From Bradyrhizobium sp. KBS0727 (GTDB taxonomy: Bacteria; Pseudomonadota; Alphaproteobacteria; Rhizobiales; Xanthobacteraceae), in the NCBI RefSeq assembly GCF_005937885.2, contig NZ_CP042176.1:5637501-5701500 (forward strand): a DNA stretch of 64,000 bases. Reading direction: 5' to 3'. The position numbers were made by a program, and so were the translations under genes. Of the stretch, positions 7,492 through 17,480 are shown piece after piece. The notes under the pieces are model-generated. The model saw only the letters and a program-made list of their open reading frames with translations, was not told the origin of the DNA and ran no database searches. Every line of letters starts with the position of its first letter. The first letter of the stretch is position 1.

Positions 7492-7611
7492 CCTTGCTGG
7501 CCTCCGTCCCAGCAGGAAAATTGAATCAGAGCCCACCTGATTTGGGAATCCCCGATTCAGAAAAAGTCGGAAACACTCTAGTCCCGTTCACCTTCATTAA
7601 ATCTGATATGT

Positions 7612-7642
7612 CGCCCCGGAAAACAGCCTGTTTTCCGGGGCG
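7612..7642 (+). terminator. Intrinsic-terminator-like hairpin, displaced by the IS
   Basis: A perfect 14-bp stem, CGCCCCGGAAAACA/TGTTTTCCGGGGCG, with a 3-base loop, followed by a T-containing stretch. Without the IS it would start about 30 bp after the stop of the gene at 6237, which is where its terminator should be. Confidence 0.75.
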
Positions 7643-7801
7643 TTCGTCTTTTGCGGCAGAAAAAAACCGCTTTTTCAGCTCAACAGCCTGATGCGTTTGT
7701 TGGATTGAGCCGGGTGCGCTATCGGCGACGGCCAATTCGGACGACAGCGTGCCTCAAACCCCCGGTGCCGGCGAAGGCGCCACTCCAGGAGAGCCTAAGA
7801 C

Positions 7802-8074
7802 ATGAAGAAGACATTTGCTGCCTTGGTCGCGGTTGCGACGCTTGCGGGTTCGCTCGCAGCGACCCCTGCCAGCGCACAGCGTGGCGTTGGCGTTGGTATC
7901 GCAGCGGGCCTCCTCGGCGGCGCGATCATCGGTGGCGCGATCGCCTCGAGTCGCCCGGCTTACGGTGGCCCGGTCTATGTCGAAGACGCGCCTTACCCGG
8001 CCTGCCGCATGGTCCGCGAGCGTTTCTGGGACGGTTACGGCTGGCGCTTCCGCCGCGTCGAGGTCTGCGACTGA
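7802..8074 (+). CDS. Small exported Gly-rich protein, paralogue 2
   Basis: 90 residues. Signal peptide to 'TPASAQ', then 'RGVGVGIAAGLLGGAIIGGAIAS', a short linker, and 'RFWDGYGWRFRRVEVCD' with Cys at 'YPACRM' and near the end. It matches the protein encoded at 6237 in every block and differs mainly in a shorter Tyr/Gly linker, so the two came from a tandem duplication. The terminator at 8116 is correctly placed. The signal peptide and conserved Cys pair suggest a disulfide-bonded envelope protein; the role is unknown. Confidence 0.82.
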   Translation: MKKTFAALVAVATLAGSLAATPASAQRGVGVGIAAGLLGGAIIGGAIASSRPAYGGPVYVEDAPYPACRMVRERFWDGYGWRFRRVEVCD

Positions 8075-8115
8075 TCCGACCGACCGGTCGCGTAACCTGC
8101 GCGCTTTGATCCAAG

Positions 8116-8145
8116 GCCCGGCCGTTACTTCGGCCGGGCTTTTTT
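8116..8145 (+). terminator. Intrinsic terminator of the paralogue-2 gene
   Basis: GCCCGGCCG/CGGCCGGGC forms a 9-bp GC stem around a six-base loop, followed by six T. It lies 42 bp after the stop at 8074. Confidence 0.9.
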
Positions 8146-8155
8146 CATGCCGCCG

Positions 8156-9403
8156 TCAGCGCGCGGCGCTCATCGATTGCAGCACCGCTTCGCTGGGCCA
8201 GCAGTCGACCTTGAGACCGGCGGACTTCTGATACGCGCCAAGCGCCGCGCGGGTCTGCATGCCGGCCTTGCCGTCGAGCTTGTCCTTGTAGAGACCGATC
8301 CGCGTCAGGTGGCGCTGCATGGCCTCGACATCCCGCGTGCGCAACTGCGTCGATGCCGACCAGGGTGTCGCGAACGGCAGCGGGCTGGTCATGCGATCGC
8401 TGAGATGGCCGACGAACAGCACATACAGATCGGAGAAGTTATATTCCTTGATGACGAAGTAGTTCTTCGTGGTCAGGAACGCCGGACCGTAGACGCCCTC
8501 GGGCTGCAGCAACGAGGCCGGCTGCGCCTGCTCGGCCGTATTCAATTTCTGTCCGCGCACCGGCGCAAACCCCGCGCGCAGCCATTCGCCGATTGGTTTT
8601 GTCACCTCGGGCACGCCCATTGTGCAGTCGACATTTGCGGGCGCGCGCACCTCGTAGGCCCAGCGCACGCCGGGCTGCCAGCCCTTGTTGACGAGCTGCT
8701 GGGCGGCGGAGGCCAGCGCGTCCGGCACCGAATGCCAGATGTCGACGCGGCCGTCGCCATCGAGATCGACGCCGTGCTTGTAATATTCGGACGGCAGGAA
8801 TTGCGTGTAGCCGGTGGCGCCGGCCCAGGACGAGCGGAACTCCTTGCGCGTCACCGCGCCCTCACCGAGGATTTTCAGCGCCAGGATGAATTCGCTGCGG
8901 TACTGATCCTTGCGCCGGCCGACATAGGCCTGCGTCGCCACCACGCGCAGTGTGTCATACGGCAAGGCGTAGCGCCCGTAATCGGTCTCGCGTCCCCAGA
9001 TCGCGAGCACGACGCTCGCGGGAACGCCGAAACGCTGTTCGATCCGGTCCAGCGCCGCGCGATGCTTCGCCATCAGTTTCTGGCCTTCGGCCGCGAGCCG
9101 CGCGATCGAGGCTTCCTTGATGTAATCTGCCGGCACCTGCACGAACTCGGCCTGCGACGGCGCGCCGGTCGCGGGCCGTCCGGGCAGGATCAGATCCGGC
9201 AATTTGTAATCCGGCTCGAGGCCGCGGGTCTCGGCATCGAAGGTCGCGCGCGAGACGCCGGCCGCCTGCGCCTCCGGCCACAGCGAGGCGATGAACTGGG
9301 TAAAGGCGGCGTCGGCGGCGCAAGCGGGCGTGTGCAGCGTCAGCGCCAGAAACAGCAGGCCAACGGCAATCAGGCGGCAATTCATCCGCAATGATTTGCT
9401 CAC
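8156..9403 (-). CDS. Lytic murein transglycosylase, MltB type with peptidoglycan-binding domain
   Basis: 415 residues: signal peptide (to about 'CAAD', residue 31), an SLT/MltB catalytic domain with the acid in 'WGRETDYGR' (Glu139), the substrate-groove motif 'WAGATGYTQFLPSEY', and a C-terminal peptidoglycan-binding type 1 domain from about 345 ('DVEAMQRHLTRIGLY... DGKAGMQTRAAL'). It cleaves the MurNAc-GlcNAc bond to give 1,6-anhydro ends in the periplasm. The Cys in 'TPACAAD' does not sit in a good lipobox, so it is probably soluble rather than a lipoprotein. An alternative ATG lies six codons downstream. Confidence 0.93.
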   Translation of the reverse strand: MSKSLRMNCRLIAVGLLFLALTLHTPACAADAAFTQFIASLWPEAQAAGVSRATFDAETRGLEPDYKLPDLILPGRPATGAPSQAEFVQVPADYIKEASIARLAAEGQKLMAKHRAALDRIEQRFGVPASVVLAIWGRETDYGRYALPYDTLRVVATQAYVGRRKDQYRSEFILALKILGEGAVTRKEFRSSWAGATGYTQFLPSEYYKHGVDLDGDGRVDIWHSVPDALASAAQQLVNKGWQPGVRWAYEVRAPANVDCTMGVPEVTKPIGEWLRAGFAPVRGQKLNTAEQAQPASLLQPEGVYGPAFLTTKNYFVIKEYNFSDLYVLFVGHLSDRMTSPLPFATPWSASTQLRTRDVEAMQRHLTRIGLYKDKLDGKAGMQTRAALGAYQKSAGLKVDCWPSEAVLQSMSAAR

Positions 9404-9478
9404 GTGTCGATATCGAAAACGGCCATGGTCAATCCTAACATGACCGTCGCTGGCTGTGAACTCAGACAGAACACGCCA

Positions 9479-10063
9479 TCAATGCGCGCCCTGCTGCTTG
9501 GCCGCCTCGATCGCGCCATTGGAGAGCTTGTCGACATAGGCAATGCCGATCGCCGACAGAATGAACACGGTGTGGATGATGGTCTGCCACATCACGCCGG
9601 TTTCGGTATAGCCGGTCTTTCCCGACGCCAGCCCACCGGCCTCGATGAATGTGCGCAACAGATGGATCGAGGAAATTCCGATGATCGCCATCGCCAGCTT
9701 GATCTTCAGCACGCTGGCATTGACGTGGCTGAGCCATTCGGGTTCGTCGGGATGCCCTTGCAGATTGAGGCGGGAGACGAAGGTCTCGTAACCGCCGACG
9801 ATCACCATCACCAGCAGGTTCGAGATCATGACGACGTCGATCAGGCCCAGCACCGCCAGCATGATCTGCTGCTCGCTGAAATCGAAGGAGTGCGCGAACA
9901 GGTGCCAAAGCTCCTTCACGAACAGCACAACGTAGACACCCTGGGCTACGATCAGCCCGATATAGAGCGGCAGCTGCAGCCAGCGCGAACCGAAGATCAG
10001 CATCGGTATCGGACGCAATGACAGGCCCTTCGGCGGCAAGGGTGTCTCGGGAGTAAGCAACAT
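9479..10063 (-). CDS. UPF0114 (YqhA/TIGR00645) family inner-membrane protein
   Basis: 194 residues from MLLTPETPL. 'IFGSRWLQLPLYIGLIVAQGVYVVLFVKELWHL' (split here by position, about 22-54), 'MLAVLGLIDVVMISNLLVMVIVGGYETF' and two further hydrophobic segments give four membrane helices in the order typical of UPF0114. The conserved 'SRW...P.Y.GL', 'D..M..NL..MV..GGYE.F' and 'IA.I.IS.I.LL..F' blocks are all present. Function of the family is not established. An upstream in-frame ATG at 10123 would add 20 Pro/Arg-rich residues; neither start has a strong ribosome-binding site. Confidence 0.87.
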   Translation of the reverse strand: MLLTPETPLPPKGLSLRPIPMLIFGSRWLQLPLYIGLIVAQGVYVVLFVKELWHLFAHSFDFSEQQIMLAVLGLIDVVMISNLLVMVIVGGYETFVSRLNLQGHPDEPEWLSHVNASVLKIKLAMAIIGISSIHLLRTFIEAGGLASGKTGYTETGVMWQTIIHTVFILSAIGIAYVDKLSNGAIEAAKQQGAH

Positions 10064-10240
10064 TCTGGATGGCTCGCTGCGGGGTTCGAATGGCGGAAGC
10101 AGCGTATATCTAACCAGTCCCATCCGGCTGTGAAGCGACAACTGGCCGCAGCAGGCTGCCATAGAGCCGTCAATCAACAGCTAATTGCCGGGCATCGAAT
10201 CGCGATGCCCGGTCTTGATCACGACTTGATCGGTCCGCCG

Positions 10241-11893
<1,653 letters not shown>

Positions 11894-12146
11894 CGCGATC
11901 CCTTGAAACCAGAGGATTTATGGAAATTTGCTGCCGCTGATGTAGCGGCGTGGGCCCCAAAGGGCAACCGCGGGAACCCGTTTTCCATCCGTTCACCACG
12001 GATGAATACGGGACGTTTACCATGTGTGCGCCAGATCACGATAATTGAAACTAACTTTTAATAAATCGGGCGAAAACTGGTTTTCAGGACGTCTAACAGA
12101 GCGTCCAGGGCGGCAAAAGCCGCAGATGAAAACAAGGGCCCGCGTC

Positions 12147-12341
12147 ATGGCTACGATCAGTTCGGCATCCCTTTCCACCCCCACGCACCGCCACCACGGG
12201 CATCCGAAGCCGTTGGCTGAGCTATTGGCCTTCTGGCGCCAGTTCGTGGCCAAGGCGTTCAACCCCTACCGCCCGGAACTGCATTACATGCGCGGCCCCG
12301 GCCCGGCCTGGCGCGCCAAGCACCTCTCCCGCTCGAACTGA
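12147..12341 (+). CDS. Small hypothetical protein
   Basis: 64 residues from MATISSASLSTPTHRHH, with AAGGG about eight bases before the ATG. The N-terminus is Ser/Thr/His-rich; the rest is a compact 'PLAELLAFWRQFVAKAFNPYRPELHYMRG' amphipathic stretch. No signal peptide or family is recognised. Codon use is similar to the neighbours and the frame is terminated cleanly before a repeat, so I treat it as probably real. Confidence 0.5.
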   Translation: MATISSASLSTPTHRHHGHPKPLAELLAFWRQFVAKAFNPYRPELHYMRGPGPAWRAKHLSRSN

Positions 12342-12380
12342 CCTCCACGGACATTTGAGGCCGCCCCTCGGCTCCGTTTT

Positions 12381-12468
12381 TGACGCGTTTTCTACCGCAG
12401 ATAAGTCTACGCAATCTGCGCAGGCTTGATTGCTATGCGAACCGGCCGCCACTCCGCTCGAAAACGCG
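12381..12468. repeat. GCGTTTTC/GAAAACGC dispersed repeat, copy 1 (long form)
   Basis: An 88-bp element bounded by TGACGCGTTTTC and CTCGAAAACGCG. The long form carries an internal block, CAGATAAGTCTACGCAATCT, shared almost exactly with the copy at 31142. The outer ends are inverted repeats. Confidence 0.75.
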
Positions 12469-12563
12469 ATCAGACCGCTTGCGTGCTCCCCGATTGCGCG
12501 CAACCATGGCGGTCCTCCCGACGGCCATTCCCGCCGTCATCCTTGCCATGAACGGACCTCCCC

Positions 12564-13523
12564 ATGACGCGGCTGCGCTGTGCGATTCTCGACGACTATC
12601 TCGATGTGGCCCAGAAGGTTGCGGACTGGTCCAAGGTCGCCGACCGCGTTGACGTCACCGTCTTCAACCAGCCCTTTGCAACGACCGAGGCCGCCGCCAG
12701 CGCCCTGAAGGATTTCGAGATCATCTGCGCGATGCGCGAGCGCACGCCGTTTCCGCGGGAGCTGTTTGCGGCTTTGCCCAACCTGAAGCTCCTGATCACC
12801 TCGGGCATGCGCAACGCCGCGATCGACATGGAAGCCGCCAAGGACCACAAGGTGGTGCTGTGCGGCACACAATGGGCCCGCGATCCGACCGCACCCCTGA
12901 CCATGGGCCTGATCCTGGAGCTGACCCGCAATATCGGCCGCGAGAACGCGCGCATGCATGCCGGCGAACCGCTGCAGAAATTCGTCGGCATGGAAATCGA
13001 GGGCCGGACCCTCGGCGTCGTCGGTCTCGGCAAGCTCGGCACCAAGGTGTCGAAACTCGCCCAGGCGTTCGGCATGAACGTCATCGCCTGGAGCCCGAAC
13101 CTGACGCCGGAGAAGTGCAAGGAAGCCGGTGTCGGCTACGCCACCAAGGAGGAATTGTTCGCGACCGCCGACATCGTCACCATCCACGTCGTGCTGAGCC
13201 AGCGCTCGCGCGGGCTGGTCGGGGCGGCCGACCTCGCGCGCATGAAGCCGACGGCCTATCTCGTCAACACCGCGCGCGGGCCGATCGTCGACGAGAGCGC
13301 GCTGCTGGACGCGCTGACCCAGAAGACGATCGCGGGCGCCGGCATCGACGTGTTCTCGGTCGAGCCGCTTCCGGTCGATCATCCGTTTCGCAAGCTCGAC
13401 AATCTCGTGCTGACGCCGCATCTCGGCTACGTCACCGAAGACAGTTTTCGCAACCACTACACCCAGATGGTCGACGGCATCGACGCCTGGTTCAAGGGCG
13501 AAACGCCGCGCCGATTGGCGTAG
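12564..13523 (+). CDS. D-2-hydroxyacid dehydrogenase family protein
   Basis: 319 residues. The NAD-binding motif 'LGVVGLGKLGTKV' is GxGxxG-like and sits at about residue 152, in the middle of the protein as in this family (split catalytic domain around a Rossmann domain). Catalytic Arg is in 'VNTARGPIVDE', Glu in the 'SVEPLPVDHPF' region, and His in 'LTPHLGYVTED'. It reduces or oxidises 2-keto/2-hydroxy acids with NAD(P)H; SerA-type regulatory domains are absent, so it is not phosphoglycerate dehydrogenase. No neighbour indicates the substrate. Confidence 0.93.
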   Translation: MTRLRCAILDDYLDVAQKVADWSKVADRVDVTVFNQPFATTEAAASALKDFEIICAMRERTPFPRELFAALPNLKLLITSGMRNAAIDMEAAKDHKVVLCGTQWARDPTAPLTMGLILELTRNIGRENARMHAGEPLQKFVGMEIEGRTLGVVGLGKLGTKVSKLAQAFGMNVIAWSPNLTPEKCKEAGVGYATKEELFATADIVTIHVVLSQRSRGLVGAADLARMKPTAYLVNTARGPIVDESALLDALTQKTIAGAGIDVFSVEPLPVDHPFRKLDNLVLTPHLGYVTEDSFRNHYTQMVDGIDAWFKGETPRRLA

Positions 13524-13535
13524 AGTTATTTTATT

Positions 13536-13586
13536 TGACGCGTTTTCTTTACGCGAACCGGCGTCCACTTCGCTCGAAAACGCTCT
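13536..13586. repeat. GCGTTTTC/GAAAACGC dispersed repeat, copy 2 (short form)
   Basis: About 51 bp: TTGACGCGTTTTC ... ACGCGAACCGG ... CACTTCGCTCGAAAACGCTC. It lacks the internal 'ATAAGTCTACGCAATC' block of copies 1 and 4. It starts 13 bp after the stop of the dehydrogenase. Confidence 0.8.
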
Positions 13587-13596
13587 GTGAACGAAA

Positions 13597-13625
13597 TCGC
13601 CCTCCTGCGTGGAGCAGGAGGGCGA
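13597..13625. terminator. Bidirectional terminator-like hairpin between convergent genes
   Basis: TCGCCCTCCTGC/GCAGGAGGGCGA, a perfect 12-bp stem with a five-base loop, lies between the dehydrogenase (ends 13523, plus) and the L,D-transpeptidase (ends 13656, minus). There is no long T-run on either side. Confidence 0.6.
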
Positions 13626-13655
13626 ATGTCTCGCGGATAAATCAGATCAAATGGT

Positions 13656-14909
13656 CTAGCGAACCGTGACCGGCGCGGGCAGCGGCGGCACGACGGTCGG
13701 CTGCGTGCCGGGAATGGGCCCCAGTTGGGCCTGCGACGGCGCGGGACCACCTGCCGCGGGGCCACCGGGCGGCGGCGCGGCCGAAGCGGTCGCGGTTCCC
13801 GGCGGCGGACCACCGGGCATGACCACTACGCGGGTTCCGACCTTGGTGCGCTCGAACAGATCGGACACGTCCTCGTTCAACATGCCGATGCAGCCGGACG
13901 AGACGAACTTGCCGATCGTCGAGGGCTGGTTGGTGCCGTGAATACGGTAGACCGTCGATCCGAGATACATCGCACGCGCGCCGAGCGGATTGCCGGGGCC
14001 GCCGGCCATGAAGCGCGGCAGATAGGGCTGGCGTTCGATCATTTCGGTCGGCGGATGCCAATCCGGCCACTCGGCCTTGCGGCTGATCTTCTGCACGCCG
14101 GTCCAGGTGAAACCATCGCGGCCGACGCGAACGCCGTAGCGAATCGCGCGACCGCCACCCAGCACGTAATAGAGATAGGTGTTGGGCGTATCGACGACGA
14201 TGGTGCCCGCGGGCTCCTTGGTCGGGAACGCAACTTCCTGGCGACGCAGGTTCGGCGGCAGCTGCGCGGGAGCAGCATCCGGCTGCTCTTCCGGCGGCAA
14301 CGCTGAAAGTTGTACCGGCCTGCCGTCGGCTCCGACCGGGGCCTGTTGCTGAACCGATCCGGTAGCGCCGGCCGCGGGCGCGGCACCAACGGCCTCGGGC
14401 GGCCGCAGACCGCCGCGGTCATCATTCGGATAGACGATGCCGGCACCGGGAACGCGATTGTCGCCGCGATCGGAATAGACCGGCTGCGGCGAACCAGGCG
14501 CGCGATCGCCATAGATCACCGGCGGCGGGCCGGCCGGGCGACCGTAACGGGGATCATCGGGCGACATCACCGGGCCGGTGGGAATCGGCGGACCACGGTC
14601 CGAGTAAACCGGTGCACCGGCGGGACGGCCATAACGCGGATCAGCCGGCGACAGCACCGGGCCGGGCGGCGACAGCGCGGTCGAACTCTGCGCGTTCGGC
14701 GCCTCGTCGTCTTCCAGGGCGTCGAAGTCGGGCACGCCGGGGCCACGGCGTTCATCGATCGCGTAGCCACCGGGCACATAGGGTCCTGGAGCGGCCGAAT
14801 TCACCGCGCCTGGAGGCACCGGATAGGACTGCTGCGCCTGCGCAAGCGAAGCTCCTGCCGCGCCGACGGCAACGGCAGCACAAATCGTCAGAATGCGGTT
14901 AATCATCAT
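13656..14909 (-). CDS. L,D-transpeptidase (YkuD domain) with proline-rich repeat region
   Basis: 417 residues from MMINRILTICAAV, with a signal peptide ending 'SLAQAQ'. Residues about 30-215 are low complexity, Pro/Gly/Asp-rich, with a near-repeat 'SPADPRYGRPAG' / 'SPDDPRYGRPAG' and the tags 'PVYSDRG' twice. The catalytic YkuD domain follows: 'IHGTNQPSTIGKFVSSGCIGM' contains the His and the Ser-x-Gly-Cys nucleophile. These enzymes form 3-3 cross-links or attach proteins to peptidoglycan. After the catalytic domain is a second Pro/Gly tail. The long disordered linker probably spans periplasm to wall. Confidence 0.92.
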   Translation of the reverse strand: MMINRILTICAAVAVGAAGASLAQAQQSYPVPPGAVNSAAPGPYVPGGYAIDERRGPGVPDFDALEDDEAPNAQSSTALSPPGPVLSPADPRYGRPAGAPVYSDRGPPIPTGPVMSPDDPRYGRPAGPPPVIYGDRAPGSPQPVYSDRGDNRVPGAGIVYPNDDRGGLRPPEAVGAAPAAGATGSVQQQAPVGADGRPVQLSALPPEEQPDAAPAQLPPNLRRQEVAFPTKEPAGTIVVDTPNTYLYYVLGGGRAIRYGVRVGRDGFTWTGVQKISRKAEWPDWHPPTEMIERQPYLPRFMAGGPGNPLGARAMYLGSTVYRIHGTNQPSTIGKFVSSGCIGMLNEDVSDLFERTKVGTRVVVMPGGPPPGTATASAAPPPGGPAAGGPAPSQAQLGPIPGTQPTVVPPLPAPVTVR

Positions 14910-15244
14910 CGCTTTTGTATAGACCCCAAGCCACACCGGACCGTTAACGGCAGATGGCCGAAGATAGCGGCGCATTCAAGACAAAACAGCGAAGTTCGGC
15001 CCAAATCGGACATTTGTGAAGGTCCGTGAGGCTGCGGCAAAGATGCCTCAGCGCTCCGAAATCGCGATTCAGCGGCGGACGAAGCAGCCCGGCACCGATT
15101 TTATAACAAACAGGTTCCAAGCGTTGAGATATTCTCGAATCGGCCTGATTCGCGGCGGCGAAGCCGGGCCCTCTCAGTGGTCACCGCGTTCCCTTTGGCA
15201 TCAACAGCCCTGCAGCCTCCTGGCAAGGTGGGAAACTCGCGTCC
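14910..15244. other. 335-bp intergenic region between divergent genes
   Basis: It should hold the promoters of the L,D-transpeptidase (minus) and the membrane protein at 15245 (plus). I see no convincing gene, operator dyad or terminator in it. Confidence 0.5.
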
Positions 15245-15985
15245 ATGCTCCCCGGTTTTCGCTTTCTGTTTGCCGCCATCGTCCTGTCGATGTCTGTACT
15301 GATTTTCGGGCTTGGCGCGGCGGCCCTGCTGCGTTCGGCGCATGAAGAGTTTGCGAGCCTGCCGTCGCGGCGGGCACCCGCGGAACCCGTATTCACCCGC
15401 CAGAACGACCCGCCACTGCCGACACTGGCCCTGCTGCGCTTCGATCCGCCGGTTGCGGACGACAAGCCGTCGGAAAATGGACCCGTGGCGGTGGCGCCCG
15501 AAACCGTGACGCCGACCGAGCAATCCCCGGATGCCATGCCGGCCGAGCCGGAGAAACTGGCCGCATTGAAGCCGGAAGAACCGATGCCTGCCGTGGCGGC
15601 GACGCTGGAAATGGCCGCTGTGGACACAACAGCGGCGGAGACCGTTGCGCCGGTCGCCAATGAGGACGTGAAGGTGGCGGCGATTGCGGACGCTCCGGAG
15701 CCTTCAACGACCGCGGCCACGCCGGCGCCCGACAGGCTCTCGTTGGAAGGCAACATCGCCGCGACGAAAATCGCCACGCTGGGTGGGCCCGCCGTCACCA
15801 TTGCGAACGCTGGCGACGCCAAGCCGGACCGCAGCATGGTCAGGAAGCGGAATGCCCAGCGCGCCCGGGAGCGGCGGCGTATCGCCGCGCGACGCGCAAG
15901 GCTGGCGGCGCAACTGGCGGCGGCGGCCGCTCAGCAGCTGGCCAACCCGTTTGGGCAAACCGCCGGCGTGCGTCGAACGCAATAG
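15245..15985 (+). CDS. Membrane-anchored Ala/Pro-rich protein of unknown function
   Basis: 246 residues. One N-terminal membrane helix (about 6-30, FRFLFAAIVLSMSVLIFGLGAA), then a long Ala/Pro/Glu-rich disordered region, and a basic C-terminus with 'RKRNAQRARERRRIAARRARLAAQ', strongly helical and likely to bind nucleic acid, phospholipid or an acidic partner. The TonB/TolA-like architecture (anchor, Pro-rich spacer, terminal segment) is suggestive only; no TonB C-terminal fold is seen. GGCAAGGTGGG lies about 20 bases before the ATG. Confidence 0.72.
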   Translation: MLPGFRFLFAAIVLSMSVLIFGLGAAALLRSAHEEFASLPSRRAPAEPVFTRQNDPPLPTLALLRFDPPVADDKPSENGPVAVAPETVTPTEQSPDAMPAEPEKLAALKPEEPMPAVAATLEMAAVDTTAAETVAPVANEDVKVAAIADAPEPSTTAATPAPDRLSLEGNIAATKIATLGGPAVTIANAGDAKPDRSMVRKRNAQRARERRRIAARRARLAAQLAAAAAQQLANPFGQTAGVRRTQ

Positions 15986-15997
15986 CCGCATTGTTTT

Positions 15998-16046
15998 TGA
16001 CGCGTTTTGTTGACGTGAACGGTATCCGCGTCACTCGAAAACGCTT
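15998..16046. repeat. GCGTTTTC/GAAAACGC dispersed repeat, copy 3 (short form)
   Basis: TGACGCGTTTTG ... GTGAACGGTATCCGCG ... CACTCGAAAACGCTTT. It is more diverged than copy 2 and lies 13 bp after the stop at 15985. Confidence 0.72.
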
Positions 16047-16053
16047 TGGAAGA

Positions 16054-16911
16054 TCACGCCGGACCGGTCGCGATCGGCGGCCCGTCGGGCAATCCCCATT
16101 CGGACCAGGATCCGTCATACAGCGCGGAGCCGCGTACGCCGAGGCGATAGAGCGCAAGCGTCAGCACCAGCGCCGAGACGCCGGAGCCGCAGGTGGTGAC
16201 GATCGGCTTCGTCATGTCGACACCGGCGCCGGCAAACGCCTTGCGCAATTCGTCGAGCGGCTTCATCGCGCCGGTCTTGGCGTCGAACAATTCCGCATAG
16301 GGCACGTTGCGGCTGCCGGGGATATGGCCGGAGCGGGAGTCCGGCCGCGGCTCCGGAGCGGTACCTTCGAAACGCCCGCGCGGGCGCGCATCGACCAGTT
16401 GCTCGGCGCGCGTGCCGACATTGGCAAGCACCTGCGCCTGGCTGCGGATGTAGCTGGGATCGAGCTTCGCCGTGAACTTGCCGGGCTTCGCCGTGACCCT
16501 GCCGGAGTGGGTCGGGCGGCCTTCCTGCGTCCATTTCTTCAAGCCGCCATCCAGCACCTTCACGTTGGCGTAGCCGAACGACAGGAACATCCACCACGCC
16601 CGTGGTGCCGCGACCCAACCGCCGGAATCGTAGGCGACCACGGTGTCGCCCGTGGAAATGCCGAGCCCGGCAATGTCACGCGCGAACTGCGCCGCATCGG
16701 GAAACATATGCGGTCGCGGATTGTCATGATCCGAGATCGCATCGACGTCGAAATACACGGCACCTGGAATATGCGCGGCGAGATAGTCGTCGACCGGCAG
16801 CGGCAGCACGCCGGGCAGCTTGAACGACGCATCGATCACCTTGACCTTGGGATCGTCGATATGCGCGGCGAGCCAGTCGGTTGAGACAAGCGGATCGTCG
16901 GTGGCGGTCAT
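16054..16911 (-). CDS. sseA: 3-mercaptopyruvate sulfurtransferase (two rhodanese domains)
   Basis: 285 residues from MTATDDPLVSTDWLA; GGAG lies nine bases upstream, preferred over an ATG six codons earlier. Two rhodanese domains are present: an inactive N-terminal one ('LVSTDWLAAHIDD...VIDAS...') and a C-terminal one with the active loop 'IVTTCGSGVSALVL', the CG[S/T]GVT-type loop of mercaptopyruvate rather than thiosulfate sulfurtransferases. It moves sulfur from 3-mercaptopyruvate to thiol acceptors or cyanide. A single-domain rhodanese gene lies upstream on the same strand, separated by a repeat. Confidence 0.9.
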   Translation of the reverse strand: MTATDDPLVSTDWLAAHIDDPKVKVIDASFKLPGVLPLPVDDYLAAHIPGAVYFDVDAISDHDNPRPHMFPDAAQFARDIAGLGISTGDTVVAYDSGGWVAAPRAWWMFLSFGYANVKVLDGGLKKWTQEGRPTHSGRVTAKPGKFTAKLDPSYIRSQAQVLANVGTRAEQLVDARPRGRFEGTAPEPRPDSRSGHIPGSRNVPYAELFDAKTGAMKPLDELRKAFAGAGVDMTKPIVTTCGSGVSALVLTLALYRLGVRGSALYDGSWSEWGLPDGPPIATGPA

Positions 16912-16941
16912 GAATGTGGACTCCGGCATTTTTCAAATCGT

Positions 16942-17031
16942 CGTTGCCGGGCTTGATGCCCCGGCAATCCGTCTGCTTCGAAACATGGATTTCTTTGTAG
17001 GAGGAACACGCGGGTCAGGCCCGCGTGTGAC
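16942..17031. repeat. Palindromic repeat, 'GTTGCCGGGC...CCCGCGTGTGAC' type
   Basis: Two hairpins (GCCGGGCTTGATGCCCCGGC and CACGCGGG/CCCGCGTG) separated by an 'ATCC...TTCGAAACATGGAT' spacer. It occupies the gap between the two sulfurtransferase genes. The related element at 63060-63143 has the same layout, 'hairpin-ATCCACG...CGTGGAT-hairpin'. Confidence 0.6.
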
Positions 17032-17036
17032 AAGTC

Positions 17037-17453
17037 TCAGCCTTTCGGCTTCTTCGGTTCCCACTTCTCGATCGGACCGCCGGCGTCGCGCCAGGCGGCG
17101 AAGCCGCCGCCCATATGCGCGACCGGTTTCAGGCCCATGTCCTTGGCGGTCTTGGCGGCGAGCGCCGAGCGCATGCCGCCGGCGCAGTGGAAGATGAATT
17201 TCTTGTCTTCCTGGAAGATCGGCTTGGCGTAGGGGCTCGCCGGATCGATCCAGAACTCCAGCATGCCACGGGTACAGGAGAACGCGCCGGGGATCTTGCC
17301 GTCACGCTCGATCTCGCGGGGGTCACGGATGTCGACGATCACGACGTCGGCGCCTTGCGCGGCCTTGATGGCGTCGGCGGCGCTGACGGTCTCGATCTCG
17401 GCGTTGGCCTCGTCGATCAGGGACTTGATGCCGCGGTGAATGGTCTGGGGCAT
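17037..17453 (-). CDS. Single-domain rhodanese-like sulfurtransferase
   Basis: 138 residues. 'ADVVIVDIRDPREIERDGKIPGAFSCTRGMLEFWID' is the rhodanese entry segment, and the active-site Cys lies in 'FIFHCAGGMRSALAA' (CxGGxRS). An insertion carrying 'DPASPYAKPIFQEDKK' matches the bacterial subgroup often labelled rhodanese-like domain protein. It may carry persulfide or act in sulfide/cyanide handling. No signal peptide. Probably transcribed into the sseA gene through the repeat between them. Confidence 0.9.
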   Translation of the reverse strand: MPQTIHRGIKSLIDEANAEIETVSAADAIKAAQGADVVIVDIRDPREIERDGKIPGAFSCTRGMLEFWIDPASPYAKPIFQEDKKFIFHCAGGMRSALAAKTAKDMGLKPVAHMGGGFAAWRDAGGPIEKWEPKKPKG

Positions 17454-17480
17454 GTTTCCACCTTTGTTATTTTCTTTGAA

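Larger units (their letters stand above)
6536..7578 (-). mobile_element. IS630-family insertion sequence, 1043 bp, flanked by TA
   Basis: The ends are inverted repeats: the left end reads GAGTCTTTCCGATTT and the right end (opposite strand) GAGTGTTTCCGACTT, 13 of 15 identical. Both are flanked by TA (6534-6535 and 7579-7580), the target always duplicated by IS630/Tc1 elements. The two transposase frames run opposite to the host genes. Removing the element and one TA joins 'aacTA' to 'gtcccg', restoring a TAG stop followed by the hairpin terminator. Ends and both frames are complete, so it may still be active if the frameshift works. Confidence 0.9.
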
